Origin: Prunus persica
Taxonomy: Eukaryota; Streptophyta; Magnoliopsida; Rosales; Rosaceae
Assembly: GCF_000346465.2 (NCBI RefSeq)
Contig: NC_034009.1
Span: 29,051,664-29,115,663 of the forward strand
Length of the DNA stretch: 64,000 nucleotides
Reading direction: 5' to 3'
Below the pieces are notes generated by a model. The model saw only the letters and a list, made by a program, of their open reading frames with translations, ran no database searches and had not been told where the DNA came from. This document shows positions 47,497 through 59,984 of this stretch, in pieces (position 1 is the stretch's first letter; every line of letters starts with the position of its first letter). The position numbers and the translations under genes are program-made.

Positions 47497-48367
47497 CTAA
47501 AATTTCAACCCAGAACCTTGCAATTTCTCTTCATTGATGCAATCTAGTCTCTCCACCATTTCAGCTGTCAAATAATTCATCCAATCTCCAACCTCAACGT
47601 TCCTCTGGGGAAAACGGGCACCCCAAGAACTCAGCTAGCCTCCTCAAGTGAAGAGTGGGCTCTTCTTTCATTTCCTCAAACTTGAAGAACATTACCTTTT
47701 CAGGCCTTTCCAAACTCTCCTTCCAATACCCCAACACATGATCCCAAAGGGGCCCATCCAAGCTCACTCCTTTGCAGAACTTATCAAACGCTTCTTCAAG
47801 TGAAATGGTGCCCCTACTTTTGGCTCTCAATTTGTTGGCGAAGTGCCAAAGAGAAACAAATGTGTCCTTAGGATCTCTGCACAAGTAAACAACCTTGCAT
47901 GCAGAGTGTTTGACAGAATCAGGCAGAGACACATATGGCAAATGAGTCGAAAAGAGCCTCGGAGGGGTCAAAGCGGTGAGGTCAGGAACCTCTTTCTCCA
48001 TGTATACGTTCAGCTCCAAGAAGGGCACCAGAACATGAGGGATGTTTGTGATCAGAAGGTGTTGTTGAGGGTCTGGATGTTGCGCCCTTTTCACCAAGGC
48101 AAACAGAATAGCCTTGAGCCAAGTAGTGCCTGATTTGGGAGTGCTAACAAGAAGGATGTCAGTGTCTAGGGCCTGGAAGTGTTTCTGGCATGCTAAAACT
48201 CCCTGCATGTGTCTAGTTGCATGCCAAAAACCTTGGTACTGATGAAGGTGGTTTGAAACCCAACCTTTTTCTGTAGGCAGAGAGGATATAAAGTCTCTGT
48301 TTTCTTGGCTGAATTCATGTTCTTGCAAGTATTGGGGAAGAGCAGGAGGAGGTTGAGGTGTTGCCAT
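47497..48367 (-). pseudogene. Cytosolic sulfotransferase (SOT, flavonol/steroid type), C-terminally damaged
   Basis: Intronless frame on the minus strand. The ATG at 48367 (MATPQPPPALPQYL) is the family-like start; the open frame extends further upstream to 48496, but those 43 residues look like leader. Present: the PAPS-binding P-loop TPKSGTTW (76-83), catalytic His in THLPY (about 142), and the 3'-phosphate-binding block VYLCRDPKDTFVSLWHF. After FLGCPFSPEER the frame stops (TGA at 47596-47594), at residue 257 instead of roughly 330-345. The true C-terminus is still readable in another frame (VGDWMNYLTAEMVERLD, ending SGLKF) with its stop at 47499-47497. About 45-50 codons, including the RKG part of the PAPS-binding RKGxxGDW motif, are deleted. 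Almost certainly inactive. Confidence 0.9.
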
Positions 48368-49420
48368 GGTATTCAAGACAGGAAAAGCTGAAAGAGTGGT
48401 GCTCACGGTCCTTGCTGTTTTCCTGCAATGCTTAAGCAGTATAGTTTTGCTTCTATTATATAGCGATCTCAAGAACAAAAAACAAAAAAAATCCACCTAA
48501 CCTAACCTAAGCAGGATTTATAACAAAATAAAAAATTGATTAATGAACTTTTTGTGTGATACATGTAGGGATGGATTTAGGATTTCAAACTTGATTGGGC
48601 TAAATTTACTTTACATATATAAACATATTAAGTATATAGAAAACTTGACAGTACGATGTAATTTTATTGATAACCATAAAAATTTAAAATTTAAAAAAAA
48701 ACACACATGATCAAGAGGGGCATAATAAGACTTACCGCTACACTATATAAGTTGCACCCTTCGAGTCTTCATATAATTAAAATAATTCATGATCTATATG
48801 AGTTTGGTGACAAAGTCGACAACTCTAAGAAATAGTCATAAACAATTTCTTCGACTTTTCTTTCTTTTTGTCCATGGATTGTGCATTCTTTTTCTTTTTT
48901 TTCCTCTCCTTTTTTTCCCTGTGTGTAGAGATGTGCAGCTTTCCTCTTCTCCCTTTTTTTTTCTCCAAATGTAGTGCAAATGATTCCTTGACGTAGGTTA
49001 TTCAATTGGCTGGGCTATAATTTTTTTTTAGGCTGCTAAAAAAATAGCCATCTATGTTGTAGCTTAGGTTAGTCATGTTTATGATCGGTCCCTGGATACA
49101 TGTGATCACAGTATAGACATAAACCCAGTTAACAATCCTTGGCACACAATTTGGGAATTATTCATATAATCATTATATTCAGAAAGTGTACTTTCAATTG
49201 GAGATGATTTTCTAACCATGGCTCTCATGCATGATGTCGATTATTTATCAAATGATTAATTAGCCCATGATTCATGAGTGGTTGGGCTTTCAATTAAGTA
49301 TTATAATTGTCGTTATTCACTGGATCACAGATATCCACAAATGGCTAAAATATTATATATAAAAAATTGATTAAAAGGTATGCAACATATCTGTCTAAAA
49401 TCGAACTTTTTATATTATCC
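48368..49420. other. Upstream region of the sulfotransferase pseudogene
   Basis: AT-rich; 48780-48980 has long T-rich/CT-rich runs. The former SOT promoter should lie here, but no clear TATA box stands out. No other gene seen. Confidence 0.45.
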
Positions 49421-50456
49421 AATATCCATGCATGGAGAATTCAGGGCAATATCTGTCGTAGACAATTGCTTTGTTGAGGCATTAAAGCATGTGTTCCTTG
49501 TTTGTTTGCATGAATAAGGTGACAGCCACCTTTTGATGATTGCAATACTCTCGCAAGCAACCTTAATTATAGCACATCTTCGCAAATATTTATCTGTCTA
49601 AAACATTTTGATAATCATTTCATTTTTAGTTTTTAGTTTATATTTTTTGTGTTTGAGTATAGAGAAAAATGAGAATAAAGATGAGATTGAAAAAAAGGAT
49701 GAAATAGTTATCAAACAAGCCCTATATATTCTCTTTTCGTGAACTTCAGATAACCTAAAAGAAATTAATAAACTGGATGAAACCTTGGGTTAACAGGAAG
49801 GGGCCATCATACATGTTAGTCAGTAGACATGATTGTGATAATAAACAAACATATCAGGAATGCATGAGTGGATAATTGTGATATAAACAATTATAAAGTG
49901 CTGGACAAATAGCAATTGGTGTCGACCAAGAGGAGTGGTGCTGACCAAAGTGAAAGACAAGTACATGTGCTCCTATCCTTTACAGATTACTTTTTTACTA
50001 AGATTAGTAATGATGGGATGCACTAGTGATAAGAGTTTGACCGTGTATACAAATAGGGAATGTATCTTGTAAACATATGTGAGAAATATAAAACAGTTTC
50101 TTCAATACATTCTGAGGTGAACCTCATGTCTAACACATCTTTGGCAGGGTTTTACTACAAGCTCTTATCTAATTTTCATCAATTTACAGAGAAGTAGAAG
50201 AAAATTGTTATAAAAAGCCTACACGAAATTGTTCCTCAAAAGTCACAATCTAGTCTGCTGTGTGACCACCGTGAGTAGCGACCACATGGTGATGAACTGC
50301 AAACAATTCTGAACAAAAATGTATGTGCCCCATCATCCATGCCCATTGAAATCCAAGCCTTTTTCCCTGTCGAAAATAAGAAACTCATCTCCTTGGTTAA
50401 AACCACATAGAAGTAATCATGCAGTAAGAAAGAGAATGTGACAAGCAGCAATTACA
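49421..50456. other. TRAX downstream flank (intact copy of the duplicated block) with an LTR-like insert
   Basis: 49425-49600 and 50270-50440 match the decayed block at 42050-42480. Between them the copy here carries extra sequence. 49814-50135 begins TGTTAGTCAG and ends CTAACA, like a 322-bp solo LTR, but the flanking pentamers (ATACA, CATCT) do not match, so this remains a suggestion. Confidence 0.5.
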
Positions 50457-52350
50457 TCATATTTCAACATCAGGCACTCCCAATAAGAATGAAGTTGGAT
50501 CGTCGGAGCCAAGTAGGGGCATATACTCTGATCCTCTCACATGAACACCGAAGCAAGCTACAGAAAGATCTCCAGTTATTAAAAGGATTCAACCATAAAA
50601 TTAAGAATTTGTTAGGTACATGTTAAGTATAATCTATACAAGTTTATAACATAAATTTGAAACTTAGTTACGGTAGATTACTACTTCAGAAATATTTAAA
50701 TTTCCAGCTTTTCTTATTCTCAATTCTATTGAAAATATAAAACATGTAAGTGTTTGTTGTTCAATTTTGAAAGAGATACACTTGCATGACTTAAAATTCA
50801 AGGGTCCTAATTTGATTCCATACACAGATTGCAAGTAGAAAATTTCCCTATTTCCTATTATTTTATTTAGTTCTTCCTAATATTCCAGTCTGTAGCAACG
50901 TTCCAAAGCATGAGATTAAATACATTTATAACATTTTTTTGTCATGGTTAAGTGCAAGAAAACTGTCGACACTATACCATTCTCTATCTTCATTACACTT
51001 TGAAGCATTGTATCCATTTTCGTCTTCATGTCATGACTATCATCCATAAATGGGACAACAAGGGTTAGTTCCCTGTAAATTTCACGCACAAACTCGCATA
51101 TCTTCTTAGCGAAATCAAGTTCACCATCTGAAATTCGACCAATTGCCAACCGCATCAGCTCTCCAGTCAAATCTGCAAGCTGTACAACAACAATGAGTTA
51201 CTCTTCTGGTGTTTGAGGATGGATATAGTATGTGTTTATATGAATGCCCTCCAGTCAAATCCAAAAGTTGCAAGAGAATACCAAACAAATCCTCCTAAAA
51301 TATATATCCGTCCATGTGTTACAGATACACACACGCAGATACACAGTTAATGTCACTTAATCCAAAAACAATATTCAGCTAATCAACTGGCCTATAGTTT
51401 GCTTTTCGCACAAAGAATGTAAGAGCAAAATTGGAAAAATTACCCCGAGGAGATAGTCAAGGACATTGATCTGCAAAGGCTCAAGAGAAGGATCACTGAG
51501 TGGTAACAAAGTAGCATTCATCTCATCAAGGTTTAAAAGAGTCCCAGTCCTGCAGAATTTACAGAACGTTGCAGCTTCAACATATTCTTGTACCTGCAGA
51601 ATTAACGAGGCATACCATTTAGTGGACATCACATAAGAATCAAGCAGAAGCAGACGGAGAAGGAGAATCCACCCCACCCCAGGTGAGTATGCTCGTCTTA
51701 ACTTCCAAAAATCAGTCCCTTGCAGCTCCCTAACCAGTCGGGAGATGTACTGATCAGTCACAGTCGCTAAATCCTTTTCTGCTTTCTGCAGAACTTCCTC
51801 TTTGTTGTGTTTACTGATTCTGTTCAAGTTCAAATTTACAGCAACAACATTTCAATGCATGCCACCAAAGCAGTTGCAAGACAAATTACAAAACAAACGC
51901 AAAGTTCTCAGTTTTCTTACCTGTGCACCTGAAAGATGACCTTTTTGCTGTTAATGGTGATATCACGACTTGCTTTTACGACTCTTTCCCGTTTTTCATT
52001 CTACAATTAAATGGCGACACAAAACCCCACATTGTTAAACAAAAAGCCTCCAGCTTCACGCAAGTTGCATACATGAAATCACTCGTATTGCTGCAATTAG
52101 AGAAATTGAATTTAGGGATTTACCAGGTCATTGAGGTAATCGGTGTATTTGGCGAAGGAATCTTTCATGGAGGATTCAGTGGTCATCGTCCTCACCCTTT
52201 TTGCTACGCTCTGCGACGTCGTCTCTGCAACTGTGAGCGAGTCAATGGCTCAATCTAAACTCCAAAAAGTCTGCGTTTTCAATTCGAAACAAAAAGAGAA
52301 AGAGAGCAATAGGTACTGTTGTGGAGGCGCTGGGGTTTGAGAGCCATCAT
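50457..52350 (-). CDS. TRAX: Translin-associated factor X (TRAX), C3PO subunit
   Basis: Seven coding exons on the minus strand: 52350-52317, 52230-52124, 52000-51921, 51819-51678, 51593-51444, 51179-50978 and 50557-50457. All are GT-AG and in phase; 271 residues (270 from the second of two adjacent Met). It starts MMALKPQRLHN and contains the whole translin fold: SFAKYTDYLNDL, RISKHNKEEVL, GTDFWKLRRAYSPG, EYVEAATFCKFCRTGTLL, LADLTGELMRLAIG, and ends GVPDVEI. In animals TRAX joins translin in the C3PO endoribonuclease; the acidic residues E124, E127, D174 and E178 have the same spacing as the catalytic carboxylates there, so activity looks preserved. It is head to head with the DTD2 gene, about 730 bp apart. 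Confidence 0.93.
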
Positions 52351-53083
52351 CCGCAGAGATAAGCGCTGCAACTTCAACATCCTTCCCCTACCTTTTGCAA
52401 TTTTTAACGCCTAAATCACTGTGCTTTTTCATGTCGTTTTTCTCTACCCCTGACGACGCCACCTTCCACGTCGTTTTTGTCATCCTCATTCGAGTACCCC
52501 GTTTTGGTGAACCAAACGGGTCTAAACTCGAAATCGTAAATCCTAAACTAATTTTTTTTTTCTTGAAAAACACTTCCCTCCTAACATTGTAAGTAAAAGT
52601 TCCTACATTCATGTCAATAACAATACAACATATTTACATAATTTTTTTTTGTGTGCATTTTTTATAAATTATTTGTATATCAAATTGTGATTTGCTGGAA
52701 GGAGGCAACCATTATCTTTTTGCTTTTTTATTGGAGAAGATGCTTTATAAAATAAAAGCACCCTACAAGAGTACAAAAGATAGAAAAAAATATCTAAAAC
52801 CAAACCTTACTTGATTTTTCAATTTACACACCTGTTAGAAATTTTTTATTTTATAAAAAGTCTATGTTAGTCTATAATTTACTAAATAAAATTGTAATTT
52901 TAAATTGTTAATAGGGATAAATTAGTCATATTATCTTTAATTTCTCATAAGAAAAGAAAATGAATAGAGGATTTCATTTTCCCCATCTTTTTCCAGAAAT
53001 CCCTTTCCCATGTGCCGAAAAACCTTTTTCTAAACTTACCAAACATCCTAAGCCCATTTTCTCATGAATCGAATGCACTCTCA
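52351..53083. promoter_or_regulatory. Shared intergenic region between TRAX and DTD2 (divergent promoters)
   Basis: 733 bp separate the two start codons. No TATA box is evident next to either gene. AT-rich runs fill 52620-52960. Two short upstream frames precede the DTD2 ATG on the plus strand: 53010-53033 (7 codons) and 53064-53099 (11 codons, overlapping the ATG at 53084 in another frame). They matter only if transcription starts upstream of them. Confidence 0.45.
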
Positions 53084-55651
53084 ATGGCAATGCTCCTAAA
53101 AACGACGTCGTCGGGACTGCTCCCTACTATTGCCATTAGCAAAACATTAAACAAATGCTTCTTTACCAAAGCCGCAAGTCCCGCAACTCTGCGTTTGGCG
53201 CGTAGATTTCACTGCTCCCTACCCAGAAAAACGACAAAGAAGATGGTGACGCTGATCGTGGCGACGACGACCGACCCGGCCTCCATCAACCCGGCCAATG
53301 CCCTCCTAGCCATGCCCGGCTGGGACCCGATCCCTTCTTGCTTACAGGTCTGCTAAACCAATGATCATCGTTAATTCTATAATTATTTATAGTTTATCTC
53401 ATCATTAACGTAATGAATTGAACAATAGGATATGAAGGGGTTTGGCAATGGAGCAGGAGGAGTTAGGGTTTTGCTGCACAACAAGGGGATAGTGGAAGAA
53501 GACGACTTGGACAGGCGGTGGGAGGAGGCCACAGGTGAGCGAGTCGATGAGCTGATATTTCTGAGCAAGCACACCGCCGTCTCCAACCGACCTGCCCTGA
53601 CCGTACACCCGATCGGGGTCCCTCATCTGCGTCCTGGTGACGCTGCGCCGCAAGGTGGGAGGCCTGGTTGGGCCGCGCCCCCAAGTCCGCGCATTGGGCC
53701 CTGGCTCAGGCACTTGAAGAAGCTTGCTCAAGCCCACAATTTGGTTCCTGAGTTTGAGGTTTCTCTCTCTTACTCTGCATTTTTCAGTTCATGTTTTGTC
53801 ATTGGCAGTCTGTGTGTTGTAAGTTGTATTGTTATACATACTTAACTTGAAATGCATTGCATGTAGATAACTTTGGAGGGCACACATCATGGACCGATCA
53901 CAAATACACCTACTATGTTCTTGGAGATTGGTGAGTTTTTACTTTTGAATGAATCCCAGTTGGCTTCTGCTTGCCTTTTTTGGTAGTTACAGTTCATATT
54001 TGATTGGTTTCTTGTGCGTTGATATAGGCAGTACAGATGAGTACTGGAAGAGGCAGGATGCAGCTCAAGTTATTGCTCTAGTTGAGTATAACTATAGCCA
54101 TTACTTTCAATCATTTGAGCATGAGCCATTGATATGTTCCTGCTTTCGGTTTTTCGAATAAATACTTTTGCTCCCCTTATTTTTGCTCTTATTGGATTAT
54201 CTTGTACCTGACTTTTGGAGAATAATGGTTGCAACTCGTGTACTTGCTTGCAGTTAGTTTGGGAAGGACTTGGGCTTGGAGGGGGAGCTGCTGTGGGAAA
54301 CTGGAATGGGTACTGTCAACAATAAGTAGACCATTTATCATTCTCTGTTTCTTATTGATTTTGATGCAAAGCTCATGCATTTGTTTGCACTTTAAACAAA
54401 AGTTGCTTCTCACCTCAACATATTGTGTTGTCTATTCCGTTTCTTGATGATGCTAATCTAACCCCATTTTCTATATTGTTGGTTTTCTAGGGAGAAGGAT
54501 AAGAATAGAGTTCTTCTTGGCATAGGTGGTGGACATTATGCACCTCGGCATATGGATATAGTTCTGTAAGTTATAGTCAATTACTGTTTTTCCATTTTCT
54601 TTCAATTATTTCGCATTCCTTTCTTAGTGGACGCATCCAGCTTTTTTCTTTTTTCCTTTTTCCTTTTGTTGTGGAGTGCGATGCATCAGATACTATTGTT
54701 GTGGTGGACATATCAATGTGAACTGGAATCCCTTCACATTGATTGATAATGTAAAAGTAAATGTGGTAAATAGGTCTGTTAAAATGGATTACCAGATTGT
54801 AGATGATACTTTCTTCATCGTATTTACTGTTTGGAGCTTAAGGCTTGGTCCCCTTTCTGAAACCTCGTAACATCCCTCACCCCTTTCCTCTCTTCCAAAT
54901 GAGTGTGCTTTTCATTTCGATGGAAAATTAGTTACTAACTTACTCAATGCATCGATTTACTTGGCCCCCTTTTCACCATGTTAACCTTTTCTCCGTCATG
55001 TGAAGGACATTTATTCTTTGAATATTTTATACTAGTCTGTATTTGATATGTAGTGTACAAATACTTGTTGATGGCCGATATAGTGAAGATATTTGGTCTA
55101 CTCCATGAACATATCCCCATTCTTTGCAAGTACAGGAAAGATGGTGTGTGGGTGGGCCATCTACTGTCGGGTTATTCCTTGCCAATGGAAGATCCAAGCC
55201 AGTCCAAAGCAGAAACAAATACAAAAGAAATTGGTGGAACTTGGAGAGAAGCAATCAAAGCAGGATTTGAGGCTACGCAATCAGCTTTCCCTGGTGGGGA
55301 AATTCTAGCTCATCTCGATCACAAGTAAGTTTTGTTTGGCTGTTGCTTTAATATGTGATTTGCATGTCAAACATCTCATGTCAAATCGTTATCTAGAGAT
55401 TGGATTTAGTGTAGGTTCTAAAACTCAAAAGAGTAGTTTTGAGAGATATTAAGGTACAGCTAGAACCCTCATGCGACCCAACAATTGTTGATTGGATCCA
55501 TTAGTAGAAATAGAAAGTATTATTGCAAAGTTATCTCATACAACTTTTGATTGTCAATGGCAGGAGTTTCAAAAGCTGGCAAAAGAACGCTATAACGGGT
55601 TTCCTAGGCGAGCAGAACATCAAAATTGGCAAACCCAATGATTTCTACTGA
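53084..55651 (+). CDS. GEK1: D-aminoacyl-tRNA deacylase DTD2 (GEKO1/GEK1 family)
   Basis: Eight exons: 53084-53347, 53429-53758, 53867-53930, 54028-54080, 54254-54309, 54491-54565, 55136-55324 and 55564-55651. All are GT-AG and in phase. From the ATG at 53084 the protein has 372 residues; from the ATG at 53243 (MVTLIVATTTDPASIN) it has 319, matching Arabidopsis GEK1 (about 317). Signature blocks present: FLSKHTAVSNRPALTVHP, THHGPITNTPTMFLEIG, GIGGGHYAPRHMDI, VGHLLSGYSLP, FPGGEILAHLDHKSF. DTD2 is an archaeal-type metal-dependent enzyme that frees tRNA from D-amino acids and from acetaldehyde-modified D-aminoacyl adducts; loss in Arabidopsis causes ethanol sensitivity. The 53-residue extension is rich in Ala, Ser, Arg and Lys and poor in acids, like a mitochondrial or plastid presequence. 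Confidence 0.93.
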
Positions 55652-58600
55652 ATTCGATGAATGGCGTTGCATATTTATAGTTTTGATTTTTGCAGACAAT
55701 ATCAGGCTCTCATTTGGAAGACCACACTGAGATGTAGTTGACAAATTAACATCCTATATTGTACCTGGTAGCACTCAATTTTACTGCACAAGTTATGGTT
55801 ATTGCTAAAGGATATATATTGTCTTGCATCAGTTCTGTCAATAAATGTCATGTTGGATTTGGGCCTTCATCATATAAGATATGGGCTGCCTTGCGCCGGA
55901 AACATTTAGAATGCATAAAAATAAGAAACCCAATGCAAGAAAAAATTAAATCAACAATAGAAGATCAAAGAGGCAGCACTTGAGTCAAAAGGGCTTGTAA
56001 AAAATATTCATCTTTGTATACGAGGTCATGTGCTGGATTTCGTGTTCGATTCTCCCATCCCCGTCAAAACTTAAATTTACCATGACTTCGATTCCGTGTT
56101 CGATTCTCCCATCCCCATCAAAACTCAAATTTGCCTTTCGGAGCCGAAAGAGTGAAATAAAAGTAACAACACTTGGCGTTGGTGATTAAGGCTTTCCGTG
56201 GTTTGAGGGGTTGGATTGGTGTCCATACTGAGTTGTCGATTATATTTGTCAAACTTTGTGGTGATTATGTTTCTCTTGATTACGTGATTATGCAATGTTG
56301 TCAACCAGTCATTATTAAGCTTACACTTTATCAGACCACGGCCATACTAAGCATGCCAAGCGCATGAACCACGTACATACGACAATATAATAACAAAACT
56401 GATAGGGTTGTCATGCACATAAATAGTCTTGCATAGACAGCATTCATTTTTCTAGGGTCAACTCTAAAATTTCAGCTGCAAGCTTTCTTTTTTCTTTTTT
56501 TTTATTTTATTTTATTTTTATTTTGATGACAATGAATGGAGTGAGAGCAAGACATATGAACCGGGTAGCATAAAATCATTATTATTATTGTTACTTCAAT
56601 ACTATTATTATTATTATGAACCGGGTAGCATAAAATCTTTCAAAATTATTATTATTATTATTATTTTATTTATTTATTTTTGGACAAGGCGGTAGTTTAA
56701 ACTAATTTAATGTACCTTGACAGGGTCAAACTTTTGTATAAGAGGACGAGTACATCACATTACTTTAACCAACTAGCCTAACTTACGTTTGCAATAATAT
56801 AATTTGGTTGAAGATACAACTACAAATATATTTTAAATTCTGTTGCTTCTTATAAATTGAACTTTTTCGTCTAAGCATGTATGCAAGATGTACATCCTTG
56901 TGTACTTTTTATAAAGAGCTCACTTGTGCACAACATAATATAAGTTTTTTTTTTTTAATTTTTTTAATTTTTAAAAAAGGGGCTCAAATTATGATGTCAA
57001 CGAAGCTACAGAGAGATAACAAAGTATTAAGTAGCCTCCAAGTATTAAAAAGATGATTAGAAACTAAAAATGCAAGTAAACAATCCCATGCCATTGCCAG
57101 TACAGATCAGATAATGCAGCTCCTCCAGGTCATTGCTTTCATATACAGTTTTCCAACACGTAGGAGGAAAGTCAAAACACTCAAAACCAATCCAAGGGCC
57201 AAAACCCTACCTTCCCCACATCGTTGGCAATACCTCAACCCTTGGATTAAGGACATGACATTCTTTAAGTATACATTCAAATGCCTTATAATGCAGATGG
57301 ATTGGTGGTTATTTATAAATAAATATTAATGTGAGGAGGCTTGATGGTGCTACATGTCTGGTTTGAAAAGGTTGCCTTGGGCCAGGTGACAACCTATTTC
57401 TCTTGAGAATGTCCAACTTGGTCTCCAAACAAATGCATGTACTTAAACTAAGGAGCTCACTTCTCTCTCATCCATGCCCCAATTGACCGACCAGGTCACT
57501 TTCACAGTAGGGTTATATATATTCTTGGGTGAAGACACAAGAAAATAATGTAGAGCACAAACTATAGAGGAAGCAAGTTTATATATGTCCTCAAGTGGCC
57601 ACTGGGTGATTTAAGTGGGCATGGGAGGCAAAACTTGACACGAAACTGATTCCTGCTTTCTAGGCTTTGTCGTTGAGTACTTGATATGCTTCTTTTTATT
57701 TATTTATTCGAGAAAATAAGGACGGGAGGTAAATTCTTAACGTGTTTATATATGATAAGATGTTCTACCATTGAAGTTATGAATCTCACTAATAACAGAT
57801 GTAGATAGAGCTCGACATCTGACGCAACACAAGCAAATAGATTTTCAAGTGAAAACTTTAAAGAAAGCAAATTTGAAATTTACCAGGAATTAGAGAGAAA
57901 TTCTCTTTGAATTATTTGATAAAAGTTGAGATAAGTTCAACCAAGCATGATGACTGACTAAATACAATGTTCTCACCCATTGGATTGCCCGGGAGAGTTA
58001 TTGAAAACTTAACAGAAAATAAACGGAAAGTTTGTAAATTGAATACAATCTCTAAATGCACTTTTGGAAGGCTAAACGACCTCAGAAACCCAAAATCCAC
58101 CATATATAAAGCAAAGCAATGAGTTGGACTCGTGGCGTCGTTTCCTTTTCGATAAGGTATTATGCGATCCAATTGAAGCTCGGACACCAAATCTGTAAAT
58201 TCCCACTGCGTCCTTTTTCTCTTCTTCGCTCCAATTCTTCTTCAATCCATTCAGCCGTTTATTTTACATCAACATCAATCACGAACATAAATTATACGAA
58301 AATAATGTTTGAATGGAAGAAAATCAAGTACTAAAATGTGTTGTATTTTAGTGGAATTTGTTGTACGAGTCATGTTGGAGACTAGAGTTATTATGATTTT
58401 TGTTGTTGAGAAATTCTATGATTGCATTCATAATTCAGCCAAAAAAGCTACTAGCCACAAAGTGCCAATACAAACTAGCCACAAAAGGGCAATTACAATA
58501 ACGGAGCGGTCTAATATCAAAATTAAGAAAATCAGGTATGTCTCCACCAACGATCAAGCAAGATCGAAGAAACTCTGGCATAGGCATCCCAACTAAGATT

Positions 58601-59984
58601 GCAAACTTAGAATAATGAAAAATAGATAAAGCTTGAAAAAAACCAAGTCATAACAATACTAATAAAACTCTCACCAATGAGAGATGAAAAGCTCTCACAA
58701 AGGAGAGATGAAAAACTCTCACAAAAGGAGAGGTGAAAACTACACAGAGAACCGAAAGAGTCTCTGCAACTTATTTCAAAAATAAAGAAATTGCAAAAAA
58801 GATGGTTGTGGAGATCTGACGCCGAAATGCAGGTGAAGCTCCGACGCTAAGTTGCAGCTGCCACTAATGGTTGGATGAAAATCATAACAAAACTAAGACA
58901 AATAGAGAAAACCCTTTGTCTTTGAAAATGGGGGAAGAGGTGAAAGGAGGAAGAAAGGAAGAGAAGAGAGGAGAGAGGGGAAGAACTCTCCCCTTAAGAC
59001 GGAAAAGACTCTAAGAGTGTTTTTTGAGAAAAAAGAGGCTGGAGACTAGAGTTAAGTTCACACCAAAACGAATTAAGGGGTCGAGTTGGTAGATACATGG
59101 TGCCATTGAAAATTTGAGGGAGAAGACATAAAATCATAAATCGGGAAAGGTGCATTGAATAATTTGCGGTGGAATTTGTTTGGGTAGAGAAATTGAAATT
59201 GATGATAGGGATAGCTCATGGAACAACATTAATATAGTACCCTCTGTTCAAAGTACTACAAGCCAGGCCATCAATGTCAGATCCGCTGTGACCCATTTAT
59301 TTCATCCCCCACCGTCTCTGCAAATAAAAATATTTTTACGCACTATTTTAATTCAAAATGTATTTGTATTATTCTCCTTAATACTTAATACGTATTTATT
59401 AATATAACTATAATTAATTATTTATTTTGTATTTATGAAATTATAGTTATGCTTATAAATATGTGTCAAATGTTAAAAATAATAATAAAAATGCTTCCAT
59501 CTACCTATATATGATTTAAAGATTTTGATAATATAAATATAACTTTCCTTGCACGTATTTGCTTCAAATATATTTCAAGTCTGAATAAATCGGCACTAAA
59601 CAACATTTCTCATATTTGATATAGTTTACAAGATCCGTGATGACTAATTAAACAAAGTCAACCTCTCAAAAAAATATAGATAAATTGTCTGACCAAAAAA
59701 AATGAAAAAGATAGATAAATTGTGGACAGGTGTCTTTCGACGAAAAATTATTGATGGTGATTGTGAGTTAGAAATTATCATAATATATATTTGCATGGTC
59801 AGGTGCATGCCATGACCCGTTATATCAACAACCCCAACAATTATTCATAAGAGAATTTCCATTCAATGTTCGGCTTACGTTTGCCATTAAATGTGAACAA
59901 TTGCACTATCAGAGAACAATCACTCAATCATCTCAATTAATAATTTTTTTTGTAATACAAACGAAGCGATAATTTAAACTATAA
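55652..59984. other. Intergenic region downstream of DTD2
   Basis: No gene that I can support. 56040-56133 contains a roughly 50-bp tandem duplication (TGTTCGATTCTCCCATCCCC twice, a B-box-like tRNA word, so perhaps a SINE relic). 56545-56685 has a duplicated TGAACCGGGTAGCATAAAATC separated by ATT repeats. 58660-58740 is a minisatellite. 58119-58334 is open, but nothing in it looks like a conserved protein. Confidence 0.45.
58664..58740. repeat. Minisatellite, three units of about 24 bp
   Basis: Units read CTCTCAC(C/A)AA(T/A)GGAGAGATGAAAA with small changes. Each unit carries its own short inverted pair CTCTC/GAGAG. Confidence 0.8.

Noticed and set aside
48368..48496. 43-residue N-terminal extension of the sulfotransferase frame
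   Set aside because: The family starts near MATPQPPPAL; the extra residues resemble translated leader, and the gene is broken anyway.
49814..50135. Solo LTR-like segment TGTTAG...CTAACA
   Set aside because: Ends look right, but flanking pentamers do not match, so it is kept only as a remark in the region description.
53405..53737. Minus-strand Pro/Arg-rich frames over DTD2 exon 2
   Set aside because: Antisense shadows of a GC-rich, strongly conserved coding exon.
58119..58334. 71-codon plus-strand frame starting MSWTRGVVSF
   Set aside because: It follows a CATATATAAAGC word, but the TATA-to-ATG distance is too short and the sequence lacks any recognisable domain.
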